Assembly (NCBI GenBank): GCA_913775005.1
Contig: CAJYKY010000255.1
Coordinates: forward strand, 1 to 11,280
Length of the DNA: 11,280 bases
Source: an uncultured Achromobacter sp.
GTDB lineage: Bacteria; Pseudomonadota; Gammaproteobacteria; Burkholderiales; Burkholderiaceae_B
Direction of reading: 5' to 3'
Part shown: in pieces, positions 4,846-11,280 of the stretch
Layout of the letters: every line of letters starts with the position of its first letter
How positions within the stretch are numbered: the first letter of the stretch is position 1
The notes under the pieces: model-generated
What the model was told of the DNA's origin: nothing
The model's database searches: none
What the model saw: only the letters and a program-made list of their open reading frames with translations
Position numbers and translations under genes: made by a program

Positions 4846-7346
4846 GTCAATTCCTTGTTCGTCTCGTCGCTTTGCATGCTGTCCGACGAGACATCAATTT
4901 CGAAGGCGCACTGCCGTTCCTGCTGGGCGCCCCATTTCACGATGAAGTGGTTCTTGCCTTGCAGACCGGTCAGCCAGGCACGCCCCACCGGGCCCACCAC
5001 ACCCAACTGCTCGCCATCAGGGTTGTAGATAGCCGCGCCAAACGGCACTTCCACGCCATCCGACCCGCGCAGCGTCGCCAGCAGCGTGCGGCCCAGTTCG
5101 GTATCGAAGCGCGCCACCACGATGGCGCCGCGCGTCGGCACGACAGTCTGCACGTTCTCTTGCAGCGTTGCGGTCGTGTCGTCGTAGTTAGGCGTCAGCG
5201 AAATACGGTTTTCACGGTACGGGCTGGCATACGGAATCAATGCACGGCCCGAGCTGTCCGTCCGCACACCCGGATACGAATCCACCTGCACCCCGGCCGC
5301 GCCCGGCGCTTCCACGACCACCGCGGTTTCACCCAGCGATTGGCCGAACAGCACGCCCTTACGATCCACCACCAGCGCCCCGCTGAAGTCCAGGTTGGTG
5401 TTGGAGTTGCTGCGCGAATACGCATGGCTGACGTTGGCCTGCCCCACCGACGACGCATAACCCAGCGCGCCATAAGCATGGCCGCCGTTGTCCTGGCCGC
5501 CCGTCGTCACGCCCGTCTGCACGGCGTACGTGGCCGCGTAGTCGTCCGTCAATGCGCCGTTCAAGTTCACGTCATGGCTCGTGCCCTGGCCGGAACTGTG
5601 GTTCATCGAATAGCTGGCCGTGTTGGTGCCACCCAGCGGCAGGCTCAGCGTCAGCATGACGGTGGTCTGGCGATCCTGCCAGGGGCTTTTGTTCATGCCC
5701 ACGTTCACCGAATAGCCGACCCGGCCGACCGAGCTGGAAAAGCCCATCTGCATGTATTGGGCCTTGCGATCCACGTTGCGATAGCCGATGCCGTAATAGT
5801 TGAACGACAGCGAACCCACGTCGCCCAGCCGCTGCGACAAGGACATTTGATACTCGTGCTGACGTTCAAAGCCCTTGAACAGGCCTTGGTCGGTACGATC
5901 GCGCATGGCGTCTTCCAGGCTGCGGTAGCCGTTGGAGTTGTACCGATAGCCGGCCAGCGTGAAGTCCGTGCCGCTGCCCGGGAAGGACTTGGCGTATTGG
6001 ATACGCGCCGCCGTGCCCACCAGCGTCTTGCCGTCGCGGTCACGCGAGCGCGAGTTCGTGGTGTCGATCGACACGGCGCCCAACGCCTCCAGGTTCAGCG
6101 CCAGGCCCAACGCGCCGGCGTGATAGCCGTAGGCCGCGCTGGTCCAGCCGCCATAGGCCGTCAGGCCCAGCGGCAAACCATAGGCGAGCGTGAACTGGCC
6201 CAACATCGGCCGGTCATCGCCATACGTGGGCCGGTACTGGCCCACCGCAAAGTTGTAGTTCCAGATGCCTTCGCGCATCATCGCGGGCAGCGCCGAGAAC
6301 GGCTGGAAGAAGCGCGTCGTGCGGCCTCCCAATTCCTCGATTTCCACTTCCAGGTCACCAGCGCCCGGCGTCGAATACAGGTCGTCGATCACGAACGGGC
6401 CGGCGGCCACGAACGTGGAATAGATGACGTGGCCGTTTTGGCGCACCGTCACCTTGGCGTTGCTGGGGGCCACGCCGCGCACGATGGGCGCGTAGCCGCG
6501 CATGCTGTCCGGCAGCATGCCTTCATCAGACCGCAGCTGCACACCGCGAAAGCGCGTCGACGTGAACACGTTGCCTGACGTCGAGCTATCGCCCAGGCGC
6601 AGCCAGCCGCGCCACGGGGCCACATCGCGCTCGGCGTAGAAGTCGCTCCAATCCCATTTGGAATTGCCATTGGTGGAGTAGTACGTGCCATTGGCGCGCA
6701 GGCGCCAGGCCTGCACGTTCAGCCCGTTGCGCAGGCTGACGAAACTGGAATTGCTGTTGTCGCGGCCCAGGTCGCCCGTGGAACGCGTGTTGTTGTACGA
6801 CAGGCGATACGACGACCAGAACGCGGTTTCGCCCACGTCCCACAAATCAGGCGACACCACGCCGCGCGCCTGGCGCACCAGCGCGGCCTGCGGAATCGAC
6901 AGGGTCAGCACGTTCTTGTCGGCGTCAAACGTCACCGACGCGGACGGGATCTGCTCCAGCGTCTTGGTGCATTCGAAGTCGGGGTTCTGCGCCAGCTTCG
7001 GGGCGGCCAACAGGTTCAGACCGATGTCTTCCAGGAACGCGACGGACAGACACGGCTGCGCGTCTTCCTTGCCATCGACGGCAACGAAATCCACGTCCTT
7101 GACGCCAACGAACTGGCTGTTCAGCCGCAGCGACACTGACTTCTTGCCCGGCAGAACCCGGTTCGAAAAGGCGAAGACCGACAGGTCCACATTGGGCTGG
7201 TTGCCGCCACGGTGCAAAAAGCTATTGTCAAACGCGGCTGGCGCAGGCGACGTTTCGTCTGCCCAGGCTGCTTGCATACTCACCAGGCCCAAGACGGCCC
7301 CCATACCCAGTACGACGGACCGGTGTGGCATACGCCTAAGTATCAC
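4836..7346 (-). CDS. Fimbrial outer-membrane usher protein (FimD/PapC family)
   Basis: This is the 24-stranded outer-membrane beta-barrel that accepts chaperone-subunit complexes, catalyses donor-strand exchange and secretes the pilus. The 836-residue product fits the usual 800-880. A signal peptide ends near AWA/DE (residue 29). The N-terminal chaperone-binding domain starts FDNSFL and has Cys99 and Cys126. The barrel region contains typical GYR/NY-rich strands. A plug-region pattern is visible in GHVIYSTFVAAGPFVIDDLY, and the C-terminal domains end with Cys813 and Cys835. I choose the GTG at 7346-7344 over the ATG at 7331: a perfect GGAGG lies 6 nt before the GTG and about 21 nt before the ATG. 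The GTG overlaps the chaperone stop as GTGA, implying translational coupling. No frameshift or truncation is visible. Confidence 0.95.
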   Translation of the reverse strand: MILRRMPHRSVVLGMGAVLGLVSMQAAWADETSPAPAAFDNSFLHRGGNQPNVDLSVFAFSNRVLPGKKSVSLRLNSQFVGVKDVDFVAVDGKEDAQPCLSVAFLEDIGLNLLAAPKLAQNPDFECTKTLEQIPSASVTFDADKNVLTLSIPQAALVRQARGVVSPDLWDVGETAFWSSYRLSYNNTRSTGDLGRDNSNSSFVSLRNGLNVQAWRLRANGTYYSTNGNSKWDWSDFYAERDVAPWRGWLRLGDSSTSGNVFTSTRFRGVQLRSDEGMLPDSMRGYAPIVRGVAPSNAKVTVRQNGHVIYSTFVAAGPFVIDDLYSTPGAGDLEVEIEELGGRTTRFFQPFSALPAMMREGIWNYNFAVGQYRPTYGDDRPMLGQFTLAYGLPLGLTAYGGWTSAAYGYHAGALGLALNLEALGAVSIDTTNSRSRDRDGKTLVGTAARIQYAKSFPGSGTDFTLAGYRYNSNGYRSLEDAMRDRTDQGLFKGFERQHEYQMSLSQRLGDVGSLSFNYYGIGYRNVDRKAQYMQMGFSSSVGRVGYSVNVGMNKSPWQDRQTTVMLTLSLPLGGTNTASYSMNHSSGQGTSHDVNLNGALTDDYAATYAVQTGVTTGGQDNGGHAYGALGYASSVGQANVSHAYSRSNSNTNLDFSGALVVDRKGVLFGQSLGETAVVVEAPGAAGVQVDSYPGVRTDSSGRALIPYASPYRENRISLTPNYDDTTATLQENVQTVVPTRGAIVVARFDTELGRTLLATLRGSDGVEVPFGAAIYNPDGEQLGVVGPVGRAWLTGLQGKNHFIVKWGAQQERQCAFEIDVSSDSMQSDETNKELTCA

Positions 7347-8095
7347 TTCTGGCCTCCGACCGTTGCTTCCTTCGCAGCGGCGGCGCGATCGCCCGCCGTA
7401 ACCGTGGGCCACGCTTCGACGACGCCGTAGTCATTGACGACTTGCGGCGTAACGCTGACGGCGCCCGACGGGCACTTGGCCAGCGGAATGTCGGTCGTAG
7501 CAAACGGCTTGGCGACCACGGTCTTGCCCAACCCGTCGGGTTCGCCCGGCACATCGATGCGAGCGAAGTTGATGTTGTAGGCGGACGTGTTGTCCACCAC
7601 CAGGCGGCAGCCGTTGCCTTCGCGCGCCACGGCCCACTTCGATTGCTCGGCGCCCCGCGGCATCTTGTCGATGGCGGCCGGACGGTAGAACAGCTTGATA
7701 CGCGTGCGCGTGGCCAGAGTCAGGCTGTTGTCCTTGGAATCGGTCTTCTGCGGAATTTCCAGCACGTTGATCCAGTAGTACGACTCGCGATCCTTCGGCA
7801 AGCCGTCGCCGACGCGCGTGATGTTCAGGCTGCGTTCGGTCGAACCGTCAAAGCGGCTGAGCGGCGGCGTGATGAAGAACGGCGTCTCCATCTCTTCGTT
7901 GTCCCCGTCGATCCAGGCTTGCACCACGAACGGCGTGTTCGTCAGGTTCTTGGCGAAGATGGCAACGTTGCGATCTTTTTCGTTCATGATCGCGCGGGTG
8001 CTGGACAGCTGAATGGCGGCATGCGCGGCGCTGCCGGCCAGCAGGCAGGTCGCGGCGACGCACGCGGGTAGGAGGCGTTGGAAGAGTTGGGTCAT
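7343..8095 (-). CDS. Periplasmic pilus assembly chaperone (PapD/FimC family)
   Basis: This chaperone binds pilin subunits in the periplasm by donor-strand complementation and delivers them to the usher. The 250-residue protein has a signal peptide ending near AHA/A (residue 26). It has two Ig-like domains: domain 1 begins IQLSSTRAIMNEKDRNVAIF with Arg34, and the G1 strand and following region read RTRIKLFYRP with Lys134. Arg34 and Lys134 match the invariant PapD Arg8/Lys112 pair that anchors the subunit carboxylate. The F-G region (ESYYWINVLEIPQK) is short, as in the FGS type. Cys163 and Cys208 probably form a disulphide in domain 2. The start ATG 8095 has GGAA about 6 nt upstream. The C-terminal tail after EAWPTVTAG is Ala/Lys-rich and slightly long. 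Its stop overlaps the usher GTG. Confidence 0.95.
   Translation of the reverse strand: MTQLFQRLLPACVAATCLLAGSAAHAAIQLSSTRAIMNEKDRNVAIFAKNLTNTPFVVQAWIDGDNEEMETPFFITPPLSRFDGSTERSLNITRVGDGLPKDRESYYWINVLEIPQKTDSKDNSLTLATRTRIKLFYRPAAIDKMPRGAEQSKWAVAREGNGCRLVVDNTSAYNINFARIDVPGEPDGLGKTVVAKPFATTDIPLAKCPSGAVSVTPQVVNDYGVVEAWPTVTAGDRAAAAKEATVGGQK
7353..7357 (-). promoter_or_regulatory. Shine-Dalgarno that fixes the usher start at GTG
   Basis: The minus strand reads GGAGG, then CCAGAA, then GTGA. The GTG is the usher start and the overlapping TGA is the chaperone stop. The 6-nt spacing is ideal for GTG 7346, whereas the ATG at 7331 would be far too distant and has only a weak TAGG just before it. Confidence 0.7.
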
Positions 8096-8104
8096 GGCTA
8101 GTTC

Positions 8105-8161
8105 CGGCAGAGGGTTAAGGGCTGCCGCACTCCGACGAAGGTTGAGCGGGCATCAGCCCGC
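8105..8161 (-). promoter_or_regulatory. Two small hairpins between second pilin and chaperone genes
   Basis: The 126-bp gap holds GCGGGC/GCCCGC (8146-8151 and 8156-8161, 4-nt loop) and CGGCAG/CTGCCG (8105-8110 and 8122-8127, 11-nt loop). Neither is followed by a T-run on the minus strand. They are likely RNA stability or processing elements separating abundant pilin message from the assembly genes. Confidence 0.4.
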
Positions 8162-8212
8162 CCCGGACACAGGCCGGAGCGGTCAGAAAAAATCAGGGGA
8201 ATGCAGAAAAAT

Positions 8213-8232
8213 CAGGCGTACTCAGGCGTACT
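8213..8232. repeat. Exact 10-bp tandem duplication spanning the second pilin stop codon
   Basis: CAGGCGTACT occurs twice back to back (8213-8222 and 8223-8232). On the minus strand the unit contains the last two pilin codons (Tyr-Ala) plus the stop, so the duplication adds a copy just downstream of the stop. It is probably a small replication-slippage event with no effect on the protein. Confidence 0.7.
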
Positions 8233-8770
8233 TCAGCGTCACCGTGGCCGTCGCGTTGGCGGTGCCAGGCTTGGGCGTGGAGCCGACCTTGACGTAGTTG
8301 GCGGTGAACTGGAAGGTGTTCTTTCCGGACGCCAGGTTGTAGTTGTACGAGTTGGAACCCGTGAAATTGACGTAAGCGTTATTGCCGTGGGTGCTGTCGG
8401 TGCCCCACATCTTCACGCCGAAGCCTTGCGCCACACCGGTGGTTTGCGTCAGCGCCAACGTCGTGGAGTCTCCTCCCAGCGTCGTGCCGGTGAATGACAG
8501 CGACGCGCTTGACAGCGTGCTCATCTGGCAGCCGCTCAAGGTGATATTGAAGTTCTTCCAATAGATGGCGGAACCAGTCGTGCTCGATTCATAGTTGCTG
8601 ATCGGTACGTCGCCCATGGATACGGGGTCCGCGGTAATCGAGCAAGCCGTCTGCGTAATCCTGCCCGTGACGTTCAGCGTGTTCGTTGCGGTCTGGACTT
8701 GCGCCTGTGCCGCGCCTGCCATCAGGCACAGCGCGGTTGCGACCAGGGAGTAGGTAAGGTTGCGTTTCAT
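8222..8770 (-). CDS. Fimbrial subunit (second, probably minor or alternative pilin)
   Basis: This is a secreted pilin of 182 residues. The signal peptide MKRNLTYSLVATALCLMAGA ends at AQA/Q (about residue 23). The mature part starts with a donor-strand segment, TNTLNVTGRITQ, then TACSI with Cys43, which should pair with Cys81 in LSGC. The C-terminus ATATVTLKYA has the alternating hydrophobics and penultimate Tyr of chaperone-usher pilins. It is rich in Ser/Thr/Asn in the middle. I chose ATG 8770 because it gives a proper signal peptide; a longer in-frame stretch upstream is Arg/Pro/His-rich and not signal-like. No good Shine-Dalgarno is visible before it. It is about the same size as the first pilin but clearly different in sequence, so it may be an adaptor or minor subunit rather than a recent duplicate. 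Confidence 0.9.
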   Translation of the reverse strand: MKRNLTYSLVATALCLMAGAAQAQVQTATNTLNVTGRITQTACSITADPVSMGDVPISNYESSTTGSAIYWKNFNITLSGCQMSTLSSASLSFTGTTLGGDSTTLALTQTTGVAQGFGVKMWGTDSTHGNNAYVNFTGSNSYNYNLASGKNTFQFTANYVKVGSTPKPGTANATATVTLKYA

Positions 8771-8902
8771 ATGCGTATGCGGTTGCCGACGCGCACGTCT
8801 GCCGCTCGGCCAGAGCCGATGCGCGTATGCGATTCGAATTTGGAAGGGTGTGCCTGGCCTGCTGGGCACAAAACAACTGCCAGATCGTGAACACCATCAA
8901 GG

Positions 8903-8992
8903 CGCCACGTTGGCGGGGCCTGCTCCCACCGCAAGGTGGGTGCGGAACCGGACGGAGCCGCCGGTTCCGCAGCAAGGGGCGCGAGCGCCCCT
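8903..8992 (-). promoter_or_regulatory. Array of four consecutive hairpins between the two pilin genes
   Basis: Four perfect inverted repeats lie end to end: AGGGGCGC/GCGCCCCT (8975-8982, 8985-8992), TGCGGAACCGG/CCGGTTCCGCA (8941-8951, 8961-8971), CCCACC/GGTGGG (8925-8930, 8935-8940) and CGCCA/TGGCG (8903-8907, 8911-8915). The first begins 10 nt after the first pilin stop. None is followed by a T-run on the minus strand. In known pilus operons such intercistronic structures stabilise major-pilin mRNA and reduce read-through, and the same role is inferred here. A dispersed genomic repeat is the alternative. The rest of the 231-bp gap (8771-8902) shows only weak repeats, with GCGTATGCG twice at 8773 and 8823. 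Confidence 0.6.
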
Positions 8993-9001
8993 CTGACGTG
9001 C

Positions 9002-9535
9002 TTAGGAGTACTGAACTTCGAACACGGCCTGGGCGTTGGCGCGACCAGCGGTCACGGTTGCCGAGGTGGCTTCGTAGTAAGCCTTGAAGTTGAAGTTGTT
9101 CGTGCCCGAGATCAGGTTGTAGGTGACGCCAGCGCCGCCAACAGCGATCGGGGTGCCGTTTTCGTCAGCCAGGCCGACTGCAACGCCTTGAGCGCCGCTG
9201 CCGCTTTCCAGGCTCAGCAGACGGCTGCTGATGACGCTGCCAGCGCCCGGACGGAAGGCGATCGAAGCGGAGGTCGACACCGAGGGGTCGCAACCCAGCA
9301 GGGCGATCTTAAAGTCGGTTTGGGGACCCTTGTCGCCGACGGCCTTGAACATGTTCGTGGAGATGCTGCCCATCTTCACCAGCATGTCGGCGCCTTGCTG
9401 ACCACCACCGATCGAGCAAGCCGATTGCGTGATGTCGCCCTGGAACGAGATGTTGCCGGTGTCAGCGGCCGAAGCGGCGCCAGCAGCGACCACGAAAGAG
9501 GCGGCCAACAGAGTGTTGAGAAGAGTCTTAGTCAT
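9002..9535 (-). CDS. Fimbrial major subunit (type-1-like pilin)
   Basis: This is probably the main structural pilin of the fimbrial rod. The 177-residue precursor has a signal peptide MTKTLLNTLLAASFVVAAGA ending at ASA/A (about residue 23). The mature donor-strand segment is TGNISFQGDITQSACSI. Cys40 and Cys82 (ALLGC) form the expected disulphide. The C-terminus ANAQAVFEVQYS carries the penultimate Tyr176. First position in the locus, followed by a hairpin array that could protect its message, suggests it is the most abundant subunit. ATG 9535 is chosen for the signal peptide; a longer in-frame extension to 9652 is not secretory. No strong Shine-Dalgarno is visible. There is no homopolymeric C-tract upstream of the kind that phase-varies Bordetella fim promoters. 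Confidence 0.92.
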   Translation of the reverse strand: MTKTLLNTLLAASFVVAAGAASAADTGNISFQGDITQSACSIGGGQQGADMLVKMGSISTNMFKAVGDKGPQTDFKIALLGCDPSVSTSASIAFRPGAGSVISSRLLSLESGSGAQGVAVGLADENGTPIAVGGAGVTYNLISGTNNFNFKAYYEATSATVTAGRANAQAVFEVQYS

Positions 9536-9590
9536 GATGTTGGAAAAATCCAGTTTTGGTTGAGTCGTTAAAGAAACATACATTCGCTGA

Positions 9591-9998
9591 TTAACCACCG
9601 ATGCCGAATCCCGTGGCGCTGCGTTCGTGCGAAAGCCTGCCGGCACGCGCAACGACCACTAAACCACCCATTAACAAGTTAGCGGGCCAGAAAATGCCCC
9701 GTCGAATAATCAAACCCAATACGTGCGGCTGTTTATTCACGCCTCGCTGATATTTGATGTCAGCCACCATCCAGCGGACGGCTGTGGCCAGAACCCGCGT
9801 CAGCGCTGGATGCTTGCGCATCAGCCGCAGACACGGCACGGCCCAGAGGCGGTATCCCTGGTAGGACATCGTGGAAAACTTCTGTGCACAGTCGCTGGCG
9901 TCGTACGCCCAATCCGATCCCGAAATCAGGTCTTGCCGACGCAGTTCGGTGCACACAATCTTCTGCGAAAAATCAACCCAGATACCTAACTTGCTCAT
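9591..9998 (-). CDS. Hypothetical protein with IVCTEL motif and one C-terminal hydrophobic segment
   Basis: I do not recognise this gene by name. The frame encodes 135 residues from ATG 9998, or 144 from a GTG at 10025; neither has a clear Shine-Dalgarno. Visible features are KIVCTELRRQDLIS near the N-terminus (13-26), a central aromatic/basic stretch YQGYRLWAVPCLRLMRKHPA (46-65), and a hydrophobic segment IFWPANLLMGGLVVVA (102-117) that could be a membrane helix. From memory, a CTEL...GY..WA.P..R.MR layout recurs in conserved hypothetical proteins, but I cannot name the family. Codon use is less GC-biased at third positions than in the neighbours, for example TTA, ATT and GGT codons near the end. 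It stops 55 bp before the major pilin and is cotranscribed with it or carries the pilus promoter within it. A function in fimbria control or export is only a guess. Confidence 0.6.
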   Translation of the reverse strand: MSKLGIWVDFSQKIVCTELRRQDLISGSDWAYDASDCAQKFSTMSYQGYRLWAVPCLRLMRKHPALTRVLATAVRWMVADIKYQRGVNKQPHVLGLIIRRGIFWPANLLMGGLVVVARAGRLSHERSATGFGIGG

Positions 9999-10025
9999 TC
10001 GATTTACTCGATGTATTAATTTCAC

Positions 10026-10042
10026 GAAAAGGCTTTTGGCCT
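10026..10042 (-). terminator. Weak intrinsic-terminator-like hairpin after the permease gene
   Basis: On the minus strand AGGC (10042-10039), loop CAAAA, and GCCT (10033-10030) form a short 4-bp stem followed directly by TTTC. The position, 130 bp past the permease stop, suits a terminator, but the stem is short for reliable termination. Confidence 0.3.
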
Positions 10043-10069
10043 GGCTTCGCCCTGCAAATGAGCGTGAAA

Positions 10070-10103
10070 TGATATTAAGCCGTGGGGAAAATCATTAATA
10101 TCA
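10070..10103. repeat. 8-bp inverted repeat TGATATTA-N18-TAATATCA
   Basis: TGATATTA (10070-10077) and TAATATCA (10096-10103) are exact reverse complements, 26 bp centre to centre (about two and a half helical turns). The site lies 70-105 bp upstream of the small gene's ATG and about 550 bp upstream of the major pilin. The AT-rich arms in a GC-rich genome suggest an operator for a dimeric regulator. A long-loop RNA hairpin is less likely. Confidence 0.4.
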
Positions 10104-10171
10104 GTCCAGAACGAAATAATTCCCTGCCCGCCTTCCTGACTCGTACCCGTCCTAAATATCGACCAAACCTT

Positions 10172-11280
10172 TCATATTCTTGCATCCGCAGTGCAAATAT
10201 TCGGGTTTCCCTGAGTGGTTTTTTTCCCACTTGCTTGTCGCTTTTCCGGCAGTTCTGCTTGCCACCACGCCAATAACGTCAGCAGCGCCAAAAAGGGAAT
10301 GCCATATAGCAACGTCGGTGCGAAGGCTTCGATGCGCAGTGTGGATAGCGCCAGCGCGGCAATCACCAGTACGCCCACGACGCCTCTGATCACACCGCAG
10401 GCCGTCTTGCCGCGCGACTGGCCCGACACGTAGCGAAAGCGCGCATACGCCGCGAAGATCACCCCCCATATCGCAAGCAGGCTGGTAATGGCGATGGACG
10501 ACCCGGCCACATACACCACCCCCGGAAAGCACGCCTGCGCGGCATAGACCAGCAACGCAAAGCCGGTCACCACGGTGGTCGATACGCGCAGCGCAGGGCC
10601 GCGCGCAAGACTGGCCGGCGCCTGGCCCGCGCGCGCCATGCTGAACAACATGCGCGAACCGCCATACAGCAGGCAATTGAGCACCGACACCACCGTCACC
10701 GCCATCAGTACCGTGAAGGCCAGTTGCGCGGCAGGCAGCTTGGCAAATTCCAGCAATTGCACGAATGGCGTCAGGTTGGGCGCCACGGGTTGATGCCACT
10801 GGAACCAGGCTGATGCGGCCACGCCCGCCACCACCAGCGCAGCGATGCCCCACGTGGTCATGCGCAGACAGCGGGCAATGGCCGTGCTGGCGCCGCGCGT
10901 TTGCCCTGCCGCGACGGACAGGATTTCCAGGCCGATGAAACCCATCGTGGCGATAGTGAACGCTTCCCACATCGCGGCGGCGTCCACGTTTGCAAACACG
11001 TCGGTGGACGCCTCGCGCACCCCTTGCATCGATACCGGCGAAGCGCCGTAAGCGTGAAAGCAGGCCAGCGCGATCAACGCCAGCAGCGCCAGCGCCTTCA
11101 CCACGCTCAACGCGGTTTCCACCCAGGCGAATACCCGCGCGCCGGCCAGATGCACCGCGTTCAAACCGACGAGCAACGCCACCACCACCAGCGCCGGAGG
11201 AAGGAAAGGGAACCACCAGGCAAACACCCGATCCAGCATGGCGATTTCGGTGCCCACGATGGCCACCATGGACAGCACAT
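10172..11280 (-). CDS. APC-superfamily amino-acid permease, C-terminal part (N-terminus off the right edge)
   Basis: This is an inner-membrane proton-coupled amino-acid transporter. The frame is open to the window edge and covers about 369 codons. Some 80-100 residues at the N-terminus are missing if the total is the usual 450-480. Many hydrophobic helices are visible, including VLNCLLYGGSRMLFSMARAG, a pattern characteristic of the AAT family (LysP, ProY and GabP types) around TM8. The earlier VKALALLALIALA corresponds to the helix following the FxExE-like segment (ARVFAWVETALSV). The C-terminal tail after FLALLTLLAWW is short and polar. The substrate cannot be assigned. It lies upstream of the fimbrial locus on the same strand, separated by an AT-richer gap, and is probably unrelated functionally. 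Confidence 0.88.
   Translation of the reverse strand, partial: VLSMVAIVGTEIAMLDRVFAWWFPFLPPALVVVALLVGLNAVHLAGARVFAWVETALSVVKALALLALIALACFHAYGASPVSMQGVREASTDVFANVDAAAMWEAFTIATMGFIGLEILSVAAGQTRGASTAIARCLRMTTWGIAALVVAGVAASAWFQWHQPVAPNLTPFVQLLEFAKLPAAQLAFTVLMAVTVVSVLNCLLYGGSRMLFSMARAGQAPASLARGPALRVSTTVVTGFALLVYAAQACFPGVVYVAGSSIAITSLLAIWGVIFAAYARFRYVSGQSRGKTACGVIRGVVGVLVIAALALSTLRIEAFAPTLLYGIPFLALLTLLAWWQAELPEKRQASGKKTTQGNPNICTADARI

Larger units (their letters stand above)
1952..9535 (-). other. Predicted transcription unit: pilin-pilin-chaperone-usher-adhesin-ACP-ketoacyl synthase
   Basis: Seven genes run head to tail on the minus strand. Chaperone/usher overlap by 4 bp, usher/adhesin by 10 bp and ACP/KS by 11 bp. 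The adhesin-to-ACP gap is 55 bp. Only the two gaps after the pilin genes exceed 100 bp, and those contain hairpins rather than an obvious promoter. The layout argues for cotranscription, with internal RNA structures adjusting levels. I could not identify the promoter confidently. Confidence 0.65.
9999..10171. other. AT-richer intergenic region between permease and small gene
   Basis: This 173-bp gap is markedly richer in A+T than the rest of the window. It holds an 8-bp inverted repeat (10070-10103) and a weak terminator-like hairpin (10026-10042). TTAATA/TAATAT-like hexamers occur on the minus strand, but I could not match a well-spaced -35/-10 pair. It is the best place to look for the promoter of the small gene and possibly of the whole pilus unit. 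Confidence 0.5.

Noticed and set aside
4824..6578. 584-codon open frame on the plus strand opposite the usher
   Set aside because: It is rich in Arg, His, Ala and Gln with no domain pattern. The minus-strand usher explains the region fully.
8827..9087. Plus-strand small frame across the hairpin array
   Set aside because: Its coding potential comes from the palindromic repeats and the antisense of the pilin. It has no start site or domain support.
9536..9590. Search for a phase-variable homopolymeric C-tract before the major pilin, as in Bordetella fim promoters
   Set aside because: No C- or G-run long enough to slip is present, and I saw no well-spaced promoter hexamers.
9723..9989. 88-codon plus-strand frame opposite the small gene
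   Set aside because: The translation is His/Arg/Pro-rich without coherent features. The minus-strand frame has better protein-like composition and the orientation of its neighbours.
10152..11216. Second long minus-strand frame overlapping the permease
   Set aside because: It is a Gly/Arg-rich shadow in another frame. The other frame shows clear membrane helices and the AAT pattern.

Overview
The base composition is high in G+C. Together with a compact chaperone-usher locus, an RcsB-like regulator, a CPA1 antiporter and an AAT-type permease, this suggests a betaproteobacterium of the Alcaligenaceae (Achromobacter/Bordetella type). That placement is an impression from sequence style, not from a database search. 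Every gene I can support lies on the minus strand, so the window reads from right to left.

Right edge to about 10.17 kb: the 3' part of an amino-acid permease whose start lies outside the window. From 10.17 to 9.54 kb there is a more AT-rich stretch. It holds a weak terminator-like hairpin, an 8-bp inverted repeat and a small unrecognised gene (about 135 residues). From 9.54 to 3.73 kb there is a complete chaperone-usher pilus locus: likely major pilin, second pilin, periplasmic chaperone, outer-membrane usher and two-domain tip adhesin. The chaperone, usher and adhesin genes overlap by a few bases. The pilin genes are separated from their downstream neighbours by gaps rich in hairpins.

From 3.68 to 1.95 kb the same transcription unit appears to continue into an acyl-carrier-protein gene with a long Ala/Pro-rich tail, then a FabF-like beta-ketoacyl-ACP synthase with an intact Cys-His-His triad. 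Their reading frames overlap. This pairing of pilus assembly with an acyl-thioester module is the most unusual thing in the window. It suggests that an acyl chain is made for, or alongside, the fimbria, but the product cannot be read from sequence. A strong hairpin with a GCAA tetraloop sits in the 55-bp gap between adhesin and ACP and could set the ratio of pilus to acyl enzymes.

From 1.83 to 1.15 kb is an RcsB-like LuxR-family response regulator with no sensor kinase in the window and with one residue of the usual acidic pair replaced by Gly. It is a plausible local regulator of the pilus/acyl locus. The left edge holds the N-terminal 340 codons of a CPA1-type Na+(K+)/H+ antiporter that runs off the window.

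I saw no tRNA, rRNA, CRISPR array, insertion sequence or phage gene.
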